DNA from: Microcebus murinus
Lineage: Eukaryota > Chordata > Mammalia > Primates > Cheirogaleidae
NCBI RefSeq assembly: GCF_040939455.1
Contig: NC_134104.1
Span: forward strand, 140,280,501-140,344,500
DNA length: 64,000 bases
Reading direction: 5' to 3'
Shown here: piece after piece, positions 1 through 10,113 of the stretch
Layout: each line of letters opens with the position of its first letter
Numbering within the stretch: position 1 is the stretch's first letter
Translations under genes and position numbers: made by a program
The notes under the pieces: model-generated
The model's input: only the letters and a program-made list of their open reading frames with translations
What the model was told of the DNA's origin: nothing
The model's database searches: none

Positions 1-1332
1 TCTCAGATACAAGCACCTCCCATGCCAGGACCACGTCCTCTTGGACCACCACCTGCTCCACCTTTACGGCCTCCTGGACCACCTCCAGGCCTTCCTCCTG
101 GACCACCTCCAGGAGCTCCTCCATTCCTGAGACCACCTGGAATGCCAGGACTCCGAGGGCCTTTACCTCGACTTTTACCTCTGGGACCACCACCAGGCTG
201 ACCCCCTGGTCCTCCCCCAGGTCCACCTCCAAGTCTGCCTCCTGATCCTCCTCCTCGGGGACCTCCAGCAAAGCTACCTCCCCCTGCACCTCCAGGTATC
301 CCTCCACCCCGTCCCGGCATGATGCACTCACCTTTGGTCCCTCCACTTGGACCTGCCCCCCCTGGGCTTTTCTCACCAGCTCCCTTGCCAAACCCTGGGG
401 TTTTAAGTGTCCCGCCCATCTTGATTCAGTGACCCAAGGCGGATGATACAAGTGCAGCCACCATTGAGAAGAAAGCCAGAGCAACCATCAGTGCCAAGCC
501 ACAGATCACTAATCCCAAGGCAGAGATTACTCGATTTGTGCCCACTGCACTGAGAGTACGTCGGGAGAATAAAGGGGCTACCACTGCTCTCCAAAGAAAG
601 TCAGAGGATGATTCTGCTGTGCCTCTTGCCAAAGCAGCCTCCAAATCTGGTCCTTCTGTTCCTGTCTCAGTACCAACTAAGGATGATGTGTATGAAGCTT
701 TCATGAAAGAGATGGAAGGACTACTATGACAGATTTTGATGCCAGAACAGGCTTCTGTTCACAACAGTGGCCCATGAAGAAAGATGCTATTATTAAACTT
801 AGGTGAAAGAACTGTTTCCACTGTCAGGGTATTTTCTAATTTCAGTTCAAGGAATATCCTAAAGTTTAGCCTTGTTCAGAATTTACTGCATTAAGAGAGA
901 GTATTGCATTCAGAATAGATTGGTTATTAAAGCTGTGCTGCTAACATCCATTCCTTTTCACACCACCGTTTTCATCCCAATTCTCCAGTTCTTTGGAAAT
1001 TTGTGATCAGGGGGATCTGAGTTCCTTATTTGTTTTGACTCTCTTCTTGTATGCTGTAGGCACTGGAGTAGAGATTTCTGAAAAACCAGTTTATTTCATC
1101 TTGCCTTTTGTGTTTGAGTTATTTTTAATATTTTCCTGTAAATATTTTGTAATATTTTACTTGTAGTGAAATGCATCACAATGTCATTTCCTATTAATAC
1201 AAAGCAGGATATGTGGGAAGAAAATGTACAATTCTTTGATTAAAATTATTTCTTATTGACCTAAACTTTGAGTGTTATGGAAAAAATAAATAAATGTTCT
1301 GTTCTACACCACAAAAAAAAAAAAAAAAAAAA
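1..1332 (+). pseudogene. WBP11P: WBP11 processed pseudogene, 3' half
   Basis: Intronless retrocopy of WBP11 (WW-domain-binding, proline-rich splicing factor), entering at the left edge inside the Pro/Gly-rich region. One frame reads through the Pro-Gly-rich stretch and the basic linker to the family C-terminus (DDVYEAFMKEMEGLL), with the normal stop at 727-729. Two premature TGA codons, at 199-201 and 430-432, lie where the family has Arg, so both look like CGA-to-TGA CpG decay. There is no frameshift. A 3' UTR follows, with AATAAA at 1285-1290 and a poly(A) tail at about 1312-1332, which marks L1-mediated retroposition. The parent's N-terminus lies outside the window. An open glycine-rich frame on the opposite strand is only the complement of the proline codons. 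Identification is from memory of the WBP11 C-terminus. Confidence 0.93.
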
Positions 1333-1340
1333 GAGAGAGA

Positions 1341-1973
1341 CCTTTATAAATCAACAGAAAAAAGACAGGAATCCCAGCAGGAAAATGAGCAATTTATAAA
1401 AGACAAAACCAAATAGCCTAACAGGCATGTGCTGGTATGCTCAAGCTCATTAATAATCAGAGAAATATAAAATGAAATAGCACTGAGATTTCACTTTATA
1501 CCTCTGCCAAAAATTAGAAAGATGGATAATGCAAGTGTAGCTGGCATTGGGGCTATAGGATCTTGCAGGCCCTGCTAGTGAGAGTGGTATAGCCATCCCA
1601 AAAAGCAATTTGGCAGTTCTTAGTGAAATTAAGAATAAGCATACCCTATGATACAGCATATATCCTTGGTTATACGAGGGCTGTGTGGAAAGTATCCAGC
1701 CACTGTTAATATAGCAAGAACGATTACATGGCTGGATGCTTTCCCGATAGCCCTTGTATATCCCAAAGGAATTTACGTACTGGCCCACATGAGGGCAAAG
1801 ATAAGAGAGTTTATCATGGTTTAGTTTGTGTTAACAGGTAATTGGGGACAATCTGAGTGGTCACACTGGGGCAGTCAATAAACTGTGGGAAAGCATCGTG
1901 CATCTATTAGAAGAACTAGACTGAATAAATATATAGCAACATGAACAAATATTAATGTGCTGACATACATATC
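1341..1973 (+). mobile_element. Old L1 fragment (3' region)
   Basis: Sense-strand text resembles the end of mammalian L1 ORF2 and the 3' UTR (calls such as CTCATTAATAATCAGAGAAAT and CCCTATGATACAGCATATAT). It is decayed, with no usable frame, and is split by the MITE at 1675-1756. It resumes after the Alu at 2292-2560. Confidence 0.7.
1675..1756. mobile_element. 82-bp palindromic TA-flanked MITE
   Basis: Terminal inverted repeats of 28 bp: 1675-1702 begins CGAGGGCTGTGTGGAAAGTA, and the complement of 1729-1756 begins CAAGGGCTATCGGGAAAGCA. They match at 23 of 28 positions. TA dinucleotides flank the element at 1673-1674 and 1757-1758, as for Tc1/mariner insertions. The interrupted L1 text reads on across the element. 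Size and layout are like a mariner MITE (compare MADE1), but the TIR is not that of MADE1 and I cannot name the family. Confidence 0.75.
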
Positions 1974-1988
1974 AGAATACCACTTATG

Positions 1989-2276
1989 ACCTGGTGCAGT
2001 GGCTCTTGCCTGTAATCCTAGCACTTTGGGAGGCCAAGATGGGAAGATCACTTAAGGTCAGGAGTTCAAAACCAGCCTAAGCAACATAATGAGACCCCAT
2101 CTCTACAAAAAATTTTAAAAAATTAGCCAGGCATGGTGACACGCACCTGTAGTCCCAGTTACTCAGGAGGCTGAAGCAGGAAGATCACTTGAGCCCAGGT
2201 TGCAGTGAGCTGTGATCACTCCACTACCCTCATGCCCAGGCAACAAAGTGAGACTCTATCTCCAAAAAAAAAAAAA
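1989..2276 (+). mobile_element. Alu, old J-like dimer
   Basis: Full dimer with A tail, flanked by a 15-bp TSD AGAATACCAYTTATG at 1974-1988 and 2277-2291 (one mismatch). It lacks the lemur linker block, so it predates the younger copies. Confidence 0.92.
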
Positions 2277-2291
2277 AGAATACCATTTATG

Positions 2292-2560
2292 TTAACTAAA
2301 AACACATGCATACAAATCAGCACACATTTTTATTTTTCAAGTACATCTATAAACAAAAGGATGTATTTTAAATGCCTTGGAGTATTTGCTAGTGGTGAGA
2401 AGAGAATGGAAAGGGGGATGGGAGTAACAAGGGGATCAATAAATACAACGCAAAAGGGTTTGTGTGGACCTGTGATAATGTCATGAACTAAGAGTGATGT
2501 CACCAATTCAGCCCTCTACACCTGAAATTCAACGAAAGGGAAACAGAAGAATTGCACCAC
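2292..2560 (+). mobile_element. Continuation of old L1 3' fragment
   Basis: Downstream half of the L1 fragment split by the Alu at 1989-2276. AT-rich 3'-UTR-like text, no frame. Confidence 0.5.
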
Positions 2561-2624
2561 CAGATATGTGTAATGGAGAATAGTTTTTTCTGTGAAGGAA
2601 ATGGCTTAATTGCTGAAGGAGTTG

Positions 2625-3115
2625 AAAGATGGCCACAAATTCCTTGGTGGACTTTATTTCCCCTCCTTCAAAACCGGGCTCTGTGACTGCCTAACCAATA
2701 GAATGTGGCTGAAGAGACTCTGCTAGTTCTGGGCTAGTGAAAGTTCTGGGGTTCCTCCCTCTTGGAACCCTCATTCTCAGGACACTCTTAGAACCCAGCC
2801 ACATACTCTGAGAAGCTCAAGTCACATGGAGAGGTCATTGCAGGAGTTTCCTGGGACAAGCCCAGCTGAGCCCCAGCCTGGAGCTGTGAGCCACATGACC
2901 CAACTTGGACTTTCCCACTCAATTTTTTTTTTTTATTAGGATATATTCCCACTCAATTAAGCCTCAGGGCGACTACAGCCCCAGCTGATGTCTCGGGAAC
3001 AAGAGACCCACCAGCTGAGCCCAGTTAATCCACAGAATCACGAGATTAAAAATGTTGTTTTAAGCCACCACATATTGGGAGATTTGTTACAAAGTGACAG
3101 ATAACCCATACAATT
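2625..3115 (+). mobile_element. MLT1-type MaLR LTR
   Basis: Resembles an ERVL-MaLR LTR. The 3' part carries the hallmark TTGTTTTAAGCCACCACAT, followed by TTTGTTAC and GATAACC. No internal retroviral sequence adjoins it, so it is a solo or truncated LTR. A 21-nt T-rich insertion lies at 925-945 of the 2.9-kb area (2925-2945). Confidence 0.75.
2925..2945 (-). mobile_element. Minimal retroinsertion, 21 nt
   Basis: A poly(T) run plus ATTAGGATATA interrupts the MLT1 LTR. It is bordered by exact copies of TTCCCACTCAATT at 2912-2924 and 2946-2958. Duplicated target plus oligo(T) is what an almost completely 5'-truncated retroinsertion in minus orientation leaves. Confidence 0.55.
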
Positions 3116-3200
3116 CTCTCAATCATTAAAAAATGTAAGCTTAGACATGGAATCTTTAAAAAAAAAGAAAAAAAAAGAAAAAAAAAATAATAATCAGGAG

Positions 3201-3511
3201 CTGGCCAAGGACGTTGGCTTATGACTGAAATGCCAGCACTTTAAGAGGCCAAAGCAGGAGGATCGCTTGAGGACAGTTCAAGACCAGCCTGGGCAACACA
3301 GTTATGCCATGTATCTACAAAAAAAAAATATTTTTTTTAATTAGTTGGGTGTGGTATAGTGTGTCTGTAGTCCTAGCTACTCAGGAGGCTGAGGCAGGAG
3401 GATTGCTTGAGCCCAGGAGTTGGAAGCTGCAATTAGCTATGATCACACTACTGCACCCCAACCTCAGTGACAGAGCAAGACCCTGTCACTAAAAAAAAAA
3501 AAAAAAAAAAA
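3201..3511 (+). mobile_element. Alu, old J-like dimer
   Basis: Both arms recognisable but diverged. The linker holds an A8/T8 tract and a 3' A tail is present. The short A-rich stretch at 3155-3190 just upstream is low-complexity. Confidence 0.85.
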
Positions 3512-3609
3512 TCAAAAGCATCCAAATCACAATAAAGTTTAGAGTGTTTCCCAGACCACAAATCATTTATTTAAAATTTACAAAAAGAAAAGACAAAAAA
3601 GCCAATCAA

Positions 3610-4108
<499 letters not shown>

Positions 4109-4305
4109 GCCAATCAATAATTTAAGAAGGGGTGTGGTGGTACTGTGAACCAATCAAATAGGATGAGATATGGCAGCTTCAGGAAGGCTGAGGTGTTGTG
4201 GTCTGCCAGATGTCTCAGGCTTCCCAAATGGCCCAGAAAGTCCTGGAGGCCCCCAAACCTCTGTTTCTTTCTCATTTTCCTTATCCTTTTATACCTTGGC
4301 ATTTT

Positions 4306-4307
<2 letters not shown>

Positions 4308-4339
<32 letters not shown>

Positions 4340-4615
4340 AGACAGAGTCTTGCTCTGTTGCCCGGGCTGGAGTGCTGTGGCATCAGCCTAGCTCACAGCA
4401 GCCTCAAACTCCTGGGCTCAAGTAATCCTCCTGCCTCAGCCTCCTGAGTAGCTGGGACTACAGGTGCATGCCACCACGCCTGGCTAATTTTTTCTATTTT
4501 TAGTAGAGACGGGGTCTCGCTCTTGCACAGGCTGGTCTTGAACTCCTGAGCTCAAACGAGGATACTCAGCCTCCCAGAGTGCTAGGATTACAGGCATGAG
4601 CCACCTTGCCTGGCC
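4308..4615 (-). mobile_element. Alu, antisense
   Basis: T29 head and both arms. TSD TTGGCATTTTA at 4296-4306 and 4619-4629. Confidence 0.93.
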
Positions 4616-4699
4616 TAGTTGGCATTTTAGTCTACTTAATCTGTAAACAAGGATTCCCTGCTTCATTGCATGAGATAATGCATATAAAAACACTTGATA

Positions 4700-5037
4700 G
4701 CCGGGCGCTGTGGCTCACGCCTGTAATCCTAGCTCTTGGGAGGCCGAGGCGGGCGGATTGCTCAAGGTCAGGAGTTCAAAACCAGCCTGAGCAAGAGCGA
4801 GACCCCGTCTCTACTATAAATAGAAAGAAATTAATTGGCCAACTGATATATATATAAAAAAAAAATTAGCTGGGCATGGTGGCGCATGCCTGTAGTCCCA
4901 GCTACCCGGGAGGCTGAGGCAGGAGGATCACTCGAGCCCAGGAGTTTGAGGTTGCTGTGAGCTAGGCTGACGCCACGGCACTCACTCCAGCCTGGGCAAC
5001 AAAGCAAGACTCTGTCTCAAAAAAAAAAAAAAAAAAA
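4700..5037 (+). mobile_element. Young lemur Alu (CTCTTGGG subfamily)
   Basis: Carries the diagnostic GTAATCCTAGCTCTTGGGAG, in which the usual AGCACTCTGGGAG is shortened, and the linker CTGATATATATA. Near-identical to the copies at 31643 and 50955. TSD AAAAACACTTGATA ends at 4699 and 5046. Confidence 0.95.
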
Positions 5038-5341
5038 CACTTGATAAAATGTAAATACTTAGAAAACAGTTATAACTTTTAAGCTTATTTAACAAAAATC
5101 CTTTCCATTACACTATGCCCTCCATTTCTAGGTATAAATAATCATACAAACTACTGTGTCCAGGCTGCTTCCATATTCAGCCTTCTGAATGATTTGTATA
5201 ATGTTACATATATTTAGGGCATCCATTTAAAATCAAGAGATTTCATACAAAAATTTAAATGTTTACCTTCTCCTGAAAAACTGGAAGATGTGGCATGAAA
5301 TCTTTGCATTTCCTAGTGTCAACAATGAATATCTTACTGTA

Positions 5342-5436
5342 TTTTTTAATTTTTATTTTTATTTATTTTTTTAATAAATTTTTTACCTTTTATTTTTTTA
5401 TTTCTCCATCTATGATTGTAAATGAATGGCAGAAAA
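5342..5436 (-). mobile_element. Short retroinsertion of unknown source
   Basis: T-rich left half and about 40 nt of unique sequence at the right. Flanked by an exact 15-bp duplication GAATATCTTACTGTA at 5327-5341 and 5437-5451. In minus orientation this is an A-rich-tailed insert. I do not recognise the source transcript. Confidence 0.65.
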
Positions 5437-5451
5437 GAATATCTTACTGTA

Positions 5452-5834
5452 ACCTGCCCCCCATTGAACATATTTCATTCAACGACCCCTATATAATCCT
5501 CCTCCTTAACTAACTCCTTGAACTTTCAAATTATTTCCCAAGAATAGTGGATTTTCTGCAAGACAAAAGAGCTAAGATTCTGAAGCCCCCTGGGCAGACT
5601 TCCTGGTGCTTAAACTCACTATCTCTCTAACCTGCCCCATGGCATGTAGCCCCCTTGTTAGCTATACCATGACCAGCCCCAAGGCACACGCCCCTCTATT
5701 AAAAGCCCCTGATCTCCCTTAGTCGAGAGATGGATTGAGGCAGCTTCTCCTATTCGCCCAACAAGATGTCTGTACTATTAAATAATTCCTTTCTTCCTTG
5801 ACAATCCTCATCTCAATAATTGGATTTTTGTGCA
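5452..5834 (+). mobile_element. Probable ERV1-type LTR
   Basis: Promoter/polyadenylation layout of an LTR: a TATTAAAAG box near 5697, then an ATTAAA signal near 5778. The end TTTTTGTGCA at about 5834 fits an LTR 3' terminus. The 5' boundary and family are uncertain. Confidence 0.45.
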
Positions 5835-6475
5835 AAGAGCAACTGGACCTAAACCAAAACCCCTTTGCAGTTTCGACCACAGTTATGCAGGCTCCTCTGG
5901 GATGGCATTGCTCGTGGTCAGGTGGCTGTGGAGCAGGGAGAGACCAAAAGCTTCTCTTAGCAGTTGCCTGGCCAAATTTGCTCTGGACACTCCCCCAGGG
6001 CCGCCATTACTGACCTCCAACACCTTAGTCATTGCTTCCTGGTTGTCTCCAAAGAAAGAAACTCTGGATTTGGATTTTGAAATTTTCGTCCAGGTGAGTG
6101 AGTACTATTTGAAGGTACCATACAGAGGGGGGCACACCTTTCAATTTAGGGGATTCTGAGGGAATTCCTGTTTGTTTGGGGTTAGATAAGCCCCCAACCA
6201 TTTATAAGAGAGGGAACAACCTCATCGTTTTGATTTGGCACTCCCAAGGCTTAGTAGGTGAAACTGTAGCTCATTTATTTGGAACGTCTTGAACTTCTCT
6301 TTATGTTGAGGGTGTATCTGTATTAGTGTGTGGTGTGTAAATGTGGAGTCTGTTAAGCTCCTTGTCTCTATTTTCGTTTTGCCTATGTTAAATTTGCTGT
6401 TGATGGTATTATAAGCACAGTACAAGGTCTGGGAGGTTGAAGGATACCTCCATTGGTGGCTTCTCTTGTGGCAGA
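5835..6475 (+). other. Possible retroviral leader remnant, no ORF
   Basis: Follows the putative LTR and contains a donor-like CAGGTGAGT near 6093, as an ERV leader would. There is no conserved pol or gag motif. It could equally be unrelated unique sequence. Confidence 0.25.
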
Positions 6476-6645
6476 TCTAAGATCTAAAAAGTTAAGATCT
6501 AAAGAGTTAAAAGATCTAAAAAGTTAAAAGATCTAAGATCTAAAAAGTTAAAAGATTCTAAGATCTAAAAAGTTAAGATCTAAAAAGATCTAAAAAGTTC
6601 TAAGATCTAAAAAGTTAAATTCTAAGATCTAAAAAGTTAAAAGTC
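6476..6645 (+). repeat. Minisatellite, unit about AAGATCTAAAAAGTTA
   Basis: About ten variant units of 9-19 nt built on AGATCTAAAAAGTTA, some shortened to AAGATCT alone. The array is flanked by two related copies of AAGGTCTGGGAG (about 6425 and 6658) and exists only here in the window. Confidence 0.9.
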
Positions 6646-7603
6646 GCCTCTGTCCTAAGGTCTGGGAGATTAGAAGACATCTCTGTCCAGTGGGCGGGGA
6701 AGCCCACTGTTGGACAGGGAAAGAGGAATGGAAACATACTGTATCCAGATTTATGTGGAACTTCAGAGGATGTCATGGCTAGAGTTATGAGATAAATGCT
6801 AGTAAAACTTTGTGTGTGTGTTTACACGTGTTTCATGTATGTACATGGTACCAAAATTGTCTTTTAAATAAAAGGAGCTCTCATAAATTAAATAAATAGG
6901 GCCAAATGCTTTTCAAGCTCATGTGAATTTAGTAATCTTTGATAAACAAACTGGTTTTTAAGTGTAAGTAAATTAGAATAAATAAAACTCTAAGAAAATA
7001 ACAGCACAAAAACAGAAACTTATGGTCAAAGGTCTATTTTGATTTTGGTCACTCTTTCTGAGTACTGGTTGCAAACTTGCCTGTTACGTGAATGTCATGT
7101 TGATATAGCAAAGGCCTTTGCCTAGAAAAATTTTGAAAAGAATCTTTGAATTTGTATTTCTACTAAAGGCTCCAGAAAAAAACAAAAAAATAAAAGCAAA
7201 GCAAAGAAAAAAAAAGAATTCTTGAACTGTTAATTTCTGTATAGTAATTTATTTCAAAATCAACAAAATAGTTATTGCTAGAATTCAAAGAGAATATGAA
7301 AATAATCCTATTCTTTGGAAGTATTACATGTAATTGAATTTGCACTTAAGTAGAAAAATGGTTTGAGACCAGTTAGATTGTTTTTAAAATAGCTTGATCT
7401 TGGTCCTTATGTTAAAAAAATATTATGACTTTGTGCCATTATTTGAGATGTTAAGGATTGATATTAGAGGTTTATTCAGTCTATAGTTAGGTGATATCAT
7501 TTCAATAAATTATATTCAGGGATATTGATATTTTAGAAAAATCAAATTGGTTAACATTTTAAGCAGGATGTGTTCTAAAACTTCTTCCATATTTACAGAA
7601 CTT
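6646..7603. other. AT-rich interval without recognisable gene
   Basis: No coding frame and no repeat that I can name with confidence. Could be decayed ERV interior continuing from 5452. Confidence 0.4.
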
Positions 7604-7617
7604 AAAGATGTTACATT

Positions 7618-7922
7618 GGCTGGGCTGGGTGGCTCACGCCTGTAATCCTAGCACTGTGGGAGGCCCAGGCAGGTCCATTGTTTGAGCTCAGGAGTTCCAG
7701 ACCAACCTGAGCAAGAGCAAAACTCCATCTCTACCAAAAATAGAAAAAATTAGTCAGGCATGGTGGCGCATGCCTATAGTCCCAGTTACTTGGGAGGCTG
7801 AGGTAGAAGGATCGATTAAGCCCAGGAGTTTGAGGTTGCTGTGAGTTAGGCTGATGCCACGGCACTCACTCTAGCCTGAGCAACAGAGTGAGACTCTGTC
7901 TCAAAAAAAAAAAAAAGAAAAG
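7618..7922 (+). mobile_element. Alu, older lemur type
   Basis: TSD AAAGATGTTACAT at 7604-7616 and 7923-7935. The linker lacks the AATTAATTGGCC block. Confidence 0.93.
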
Positions 7923-7935
7923 AAAGATGTTACAT

Positions 7936-8118
7936 CGTTCAGAATGGCCAGTCTTACTAGAATACTACATTTGTTATTTTGGTAGGTTTTTTAAGTTTAA
8001 AAGTAAAAGATAAAACTATATGTTGTAATTGTTTCTTGGTCTATAATTTAAAATTTATTTCCCAATTTTGTTTATAAAAATTTTTAGATATTAAATTTGT
8101 TTAGACACTAAATGATTT
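7936..8118. other. Unique AT-rich spacer
   Basis: Nothing recognisable. Confidence 0.4.
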
Positions 8119-8135
8119 TGTTGAGGGCACATTTA

Positions 8136-8457
8136 TTTATTTATTTATTTATTTATTTATTTTTGAGACAGAGTCTCACTCTGTTGCCTGGGCTAGAGTG
8201 CCGTGGCGTCAGCCTAGCTCACAGCAACCTCAAACTCCTGGGCTCAAGCGAGCCTCCTGCGTCAGCCTCCTCAGTAGCTGAGACTACAGGCATGTGCCAC
8301 CATGCCCGGCTAATTTTTTCTATATATTTTAAGTTGTCCAGATAATTTCTTTCTATGTTTAGTAGAGATGGGGTCTTGCTCAGACTGGTCTCGAACTCCT
8401 GAGCTCCAAGGATCCACCGGCCTCAGCCTCCCAGAGTGCTAGCCACCACGCCTGGCC
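8136..8457 (-). mobile_element. Alu, antisense, with (ATTT)n tail
   Basis: TSD TGTTGAGGGCACATTTA at 8119-8135 and 8458-8474. The oligo(T) tail has turned into an ATTT microsatellite. Confidence 0.93.
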
Positions 8458-8599
8458 TGTTGAGGGCACATTTAATCACCTTGGTTGTATACCTAATAAT
8501 CACAGGATATTAAAATGGTTCCCTTGGGCCAAGAGGAGGTCTGTTCAGTTGGTTGAGGGGCTTAGGATTTTATTTTTACTTCTCATATAGATATTTAAT

Positions 8600-8706
8600 A
8601 TAACCTACATCACAGACTTATGGTTAAGATTAAATGAGTTAACGCATGTTAGGTATTTAGAACAGTGCCTGGCACTAAGTACTCAAAAAATATTGGCCAT
8701 TATCAC
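8600..8706 (+). mobile_element. MIR fragment
   Basis: Contains TTAAATGAGTTAACGCATGT and CAGTGCCTGGCAC...AGTACTCAA, the 3' core of a MIR SINE. Confidence 0.75.
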
Positions 8707-8870
8707 CAAGGCCACTTGAGATTTCTCCTTCTCAGTCTAGAATAACGCAGATCTACTTTATTTCTACCAACACCACCAGCCTTTGGTTAAAATCCAATTC
8801 TATGTTGTGCATACATGCAATCAACTCCAGCTGTCCTCTTTGGGTGGGAGGAAAAACTGGCATGCGTCTG

Positions 8871-9324
8871 CCATGTTTCCCCGAAAATAAGAATCGATTG
8901 AGCCCAGGAGTTTGAGCCCATAAAATAAGCCCTACCTTGAGCCCATCGATTGAGCCCATAAAATAAGCCCTAGCAGGATTTCTAAGCATTTGCCCAATGT
9001 AAGTCCTACCTTGAAAATAAGACCTAGTGATGGGTGTGGCTACGCAGCGTATAGGCACAACCCATGCATTTCATCCTGGAGCGGTAAATAAAACGAGCAG
9101 CCCTTTTCATCTGCCCCATCATGACAGCTACTATCCCAGAGGTGACAGGAAAGGTGCAGGCAGCCCCACCAACAAGGTCGGCTTCCCCCATCAGGTCCTG
9201 GCCATCCTGTGCGTGCTGCAAGCAGAGGCTTTGAGGGGAAAATAACACATCCCCTGAAAATAAGCCCTAGGGTGTCTTCCTGAGGAAAAATAAATATAAG
9301 ACCCTATCTTATTTTCGGGGAAGG
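8871..9324 (+). mobile_element. 454-bp TA-type DNA transposon, copy 1
   Basis: Ends CCATGTTTCCCCGAAAATAAG and, inverted, CCTTCCCCGAAAATAAG. The right flank is TA and the left flank TG, a one-base decay. Internal text such as GTGTGGCTACGCAG and CACAACCCATGCATTT is shared, in opposite orientation, with the element at 10114-11089. It holds a local duplication of ATTGAGCCCATAAAATAAGC near 8900-8970, with a 20-nt Alu-like scrap between. Confidence 0.8.
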
Positions 9325-9383
9325 TAGTTCCTGAAGGTTTAACAAAGCCAGAACTTGTTGCCTTCTTAAAATTCCCCACAGGG

Positions 9384-9719
9384 GGCCAGGCGAGGTGGCT
9401 CACGCCTGTAATCCTAGCTCTCTGAGAGGCCAAGGCTGCGGATCCCTCGAGGTCAGGAGTTCAAAACAAGCCTGAGCAAGAGCGAGACCTGTCTCTACTA
9501 TAAATAGAAAGAAATTAATTGGCCAACTAATATATACAGAAAAAATTAGCCGGGCATGGTGGCGCATGCCTGTAGTCTCAGCTACTTGGGAGGCTGAGGC
9601 AGGAGGATTGCTTAAGCCCAGGAGTGTGAGGTTGCTGTGAGCTAGGCTGATGCCACGGCACTCACTCTAGCCTGGACAACAAAAGTGAGACTCTGTCTCA
9701 AAAAAAAAAAAAAAAAAAA
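9384..9719 (+). mobile_element. Alu, lemur type
   Basis: TSD AAAATTCCCCACAGGG at 9368-9383 and 9720-9735. Has the AATTAATTGGCC linker. Confidence 0.94.
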
Positions 9720-9739
9720 AAAATTCCCCACAGGGCAAC

Positions 9740-10113
9740 ATATAGTAAATACTATTAATGAAGCTTAGAACATGCCACCCCAAAATATGACTGTAGAAAA
9801 CTAGAATGTGCCACCCCAAATATGCCCCTTTGGCATAAGGATTATTTTGAGAAACTGCAGACACAGAACAAGCTCTAAAAACTTACCTATTTGTAAGACA
9901 AATTGACATTTATAAAGGAAATCTCCATTTGTAAGGATGTCTCCCTCTCTATGCCAGGAAGAAAAGGATGACTAAATCACTAGAGGCTCTTACCAATGGA
10001 GAAAGCCCTCACTTACATTTGCATAACAAAACGTACCCTTAATTAAGGTGCTTTTGTTTCCTGTCTTCTCCTAACCAGGCTTTCCCCACATCTTCTTTGT
10101 TTTAGCAAACATA
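9740..10113 (+). mobile_element. ERV1-like LTR, 5' part
   Basis: Text such as TGCCACCCCAAATATGCCCC and GAGAAACTGCAGACACAGA resembles primate ERV1 (MER4-group) LTRs. It is split by the DNA transposon at 10114-11089 and continues at 11092. Confidence 0.6.

Noticed and set aside
3..419. Glycine-rich 138-codon minus-strand frame
   Set aside because: It is the complement of the proline-rich WBP11 segment, where CCN codons read as GGN/NGG on the other strand. No independent support.
4145..4447. Hydrophobic/poly-Phe frames over oligo(T)-Alu sequence, here and at many other Alus
   Set aside because: Alu consensus contains long open frames in several registers, and the Phe/Lys runs are the A tails.
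6476..6645. CRISPR-like array
   Set aside because: Units are 9-19 nt without distinct spacers in a primate genome. It is a minisatellite.
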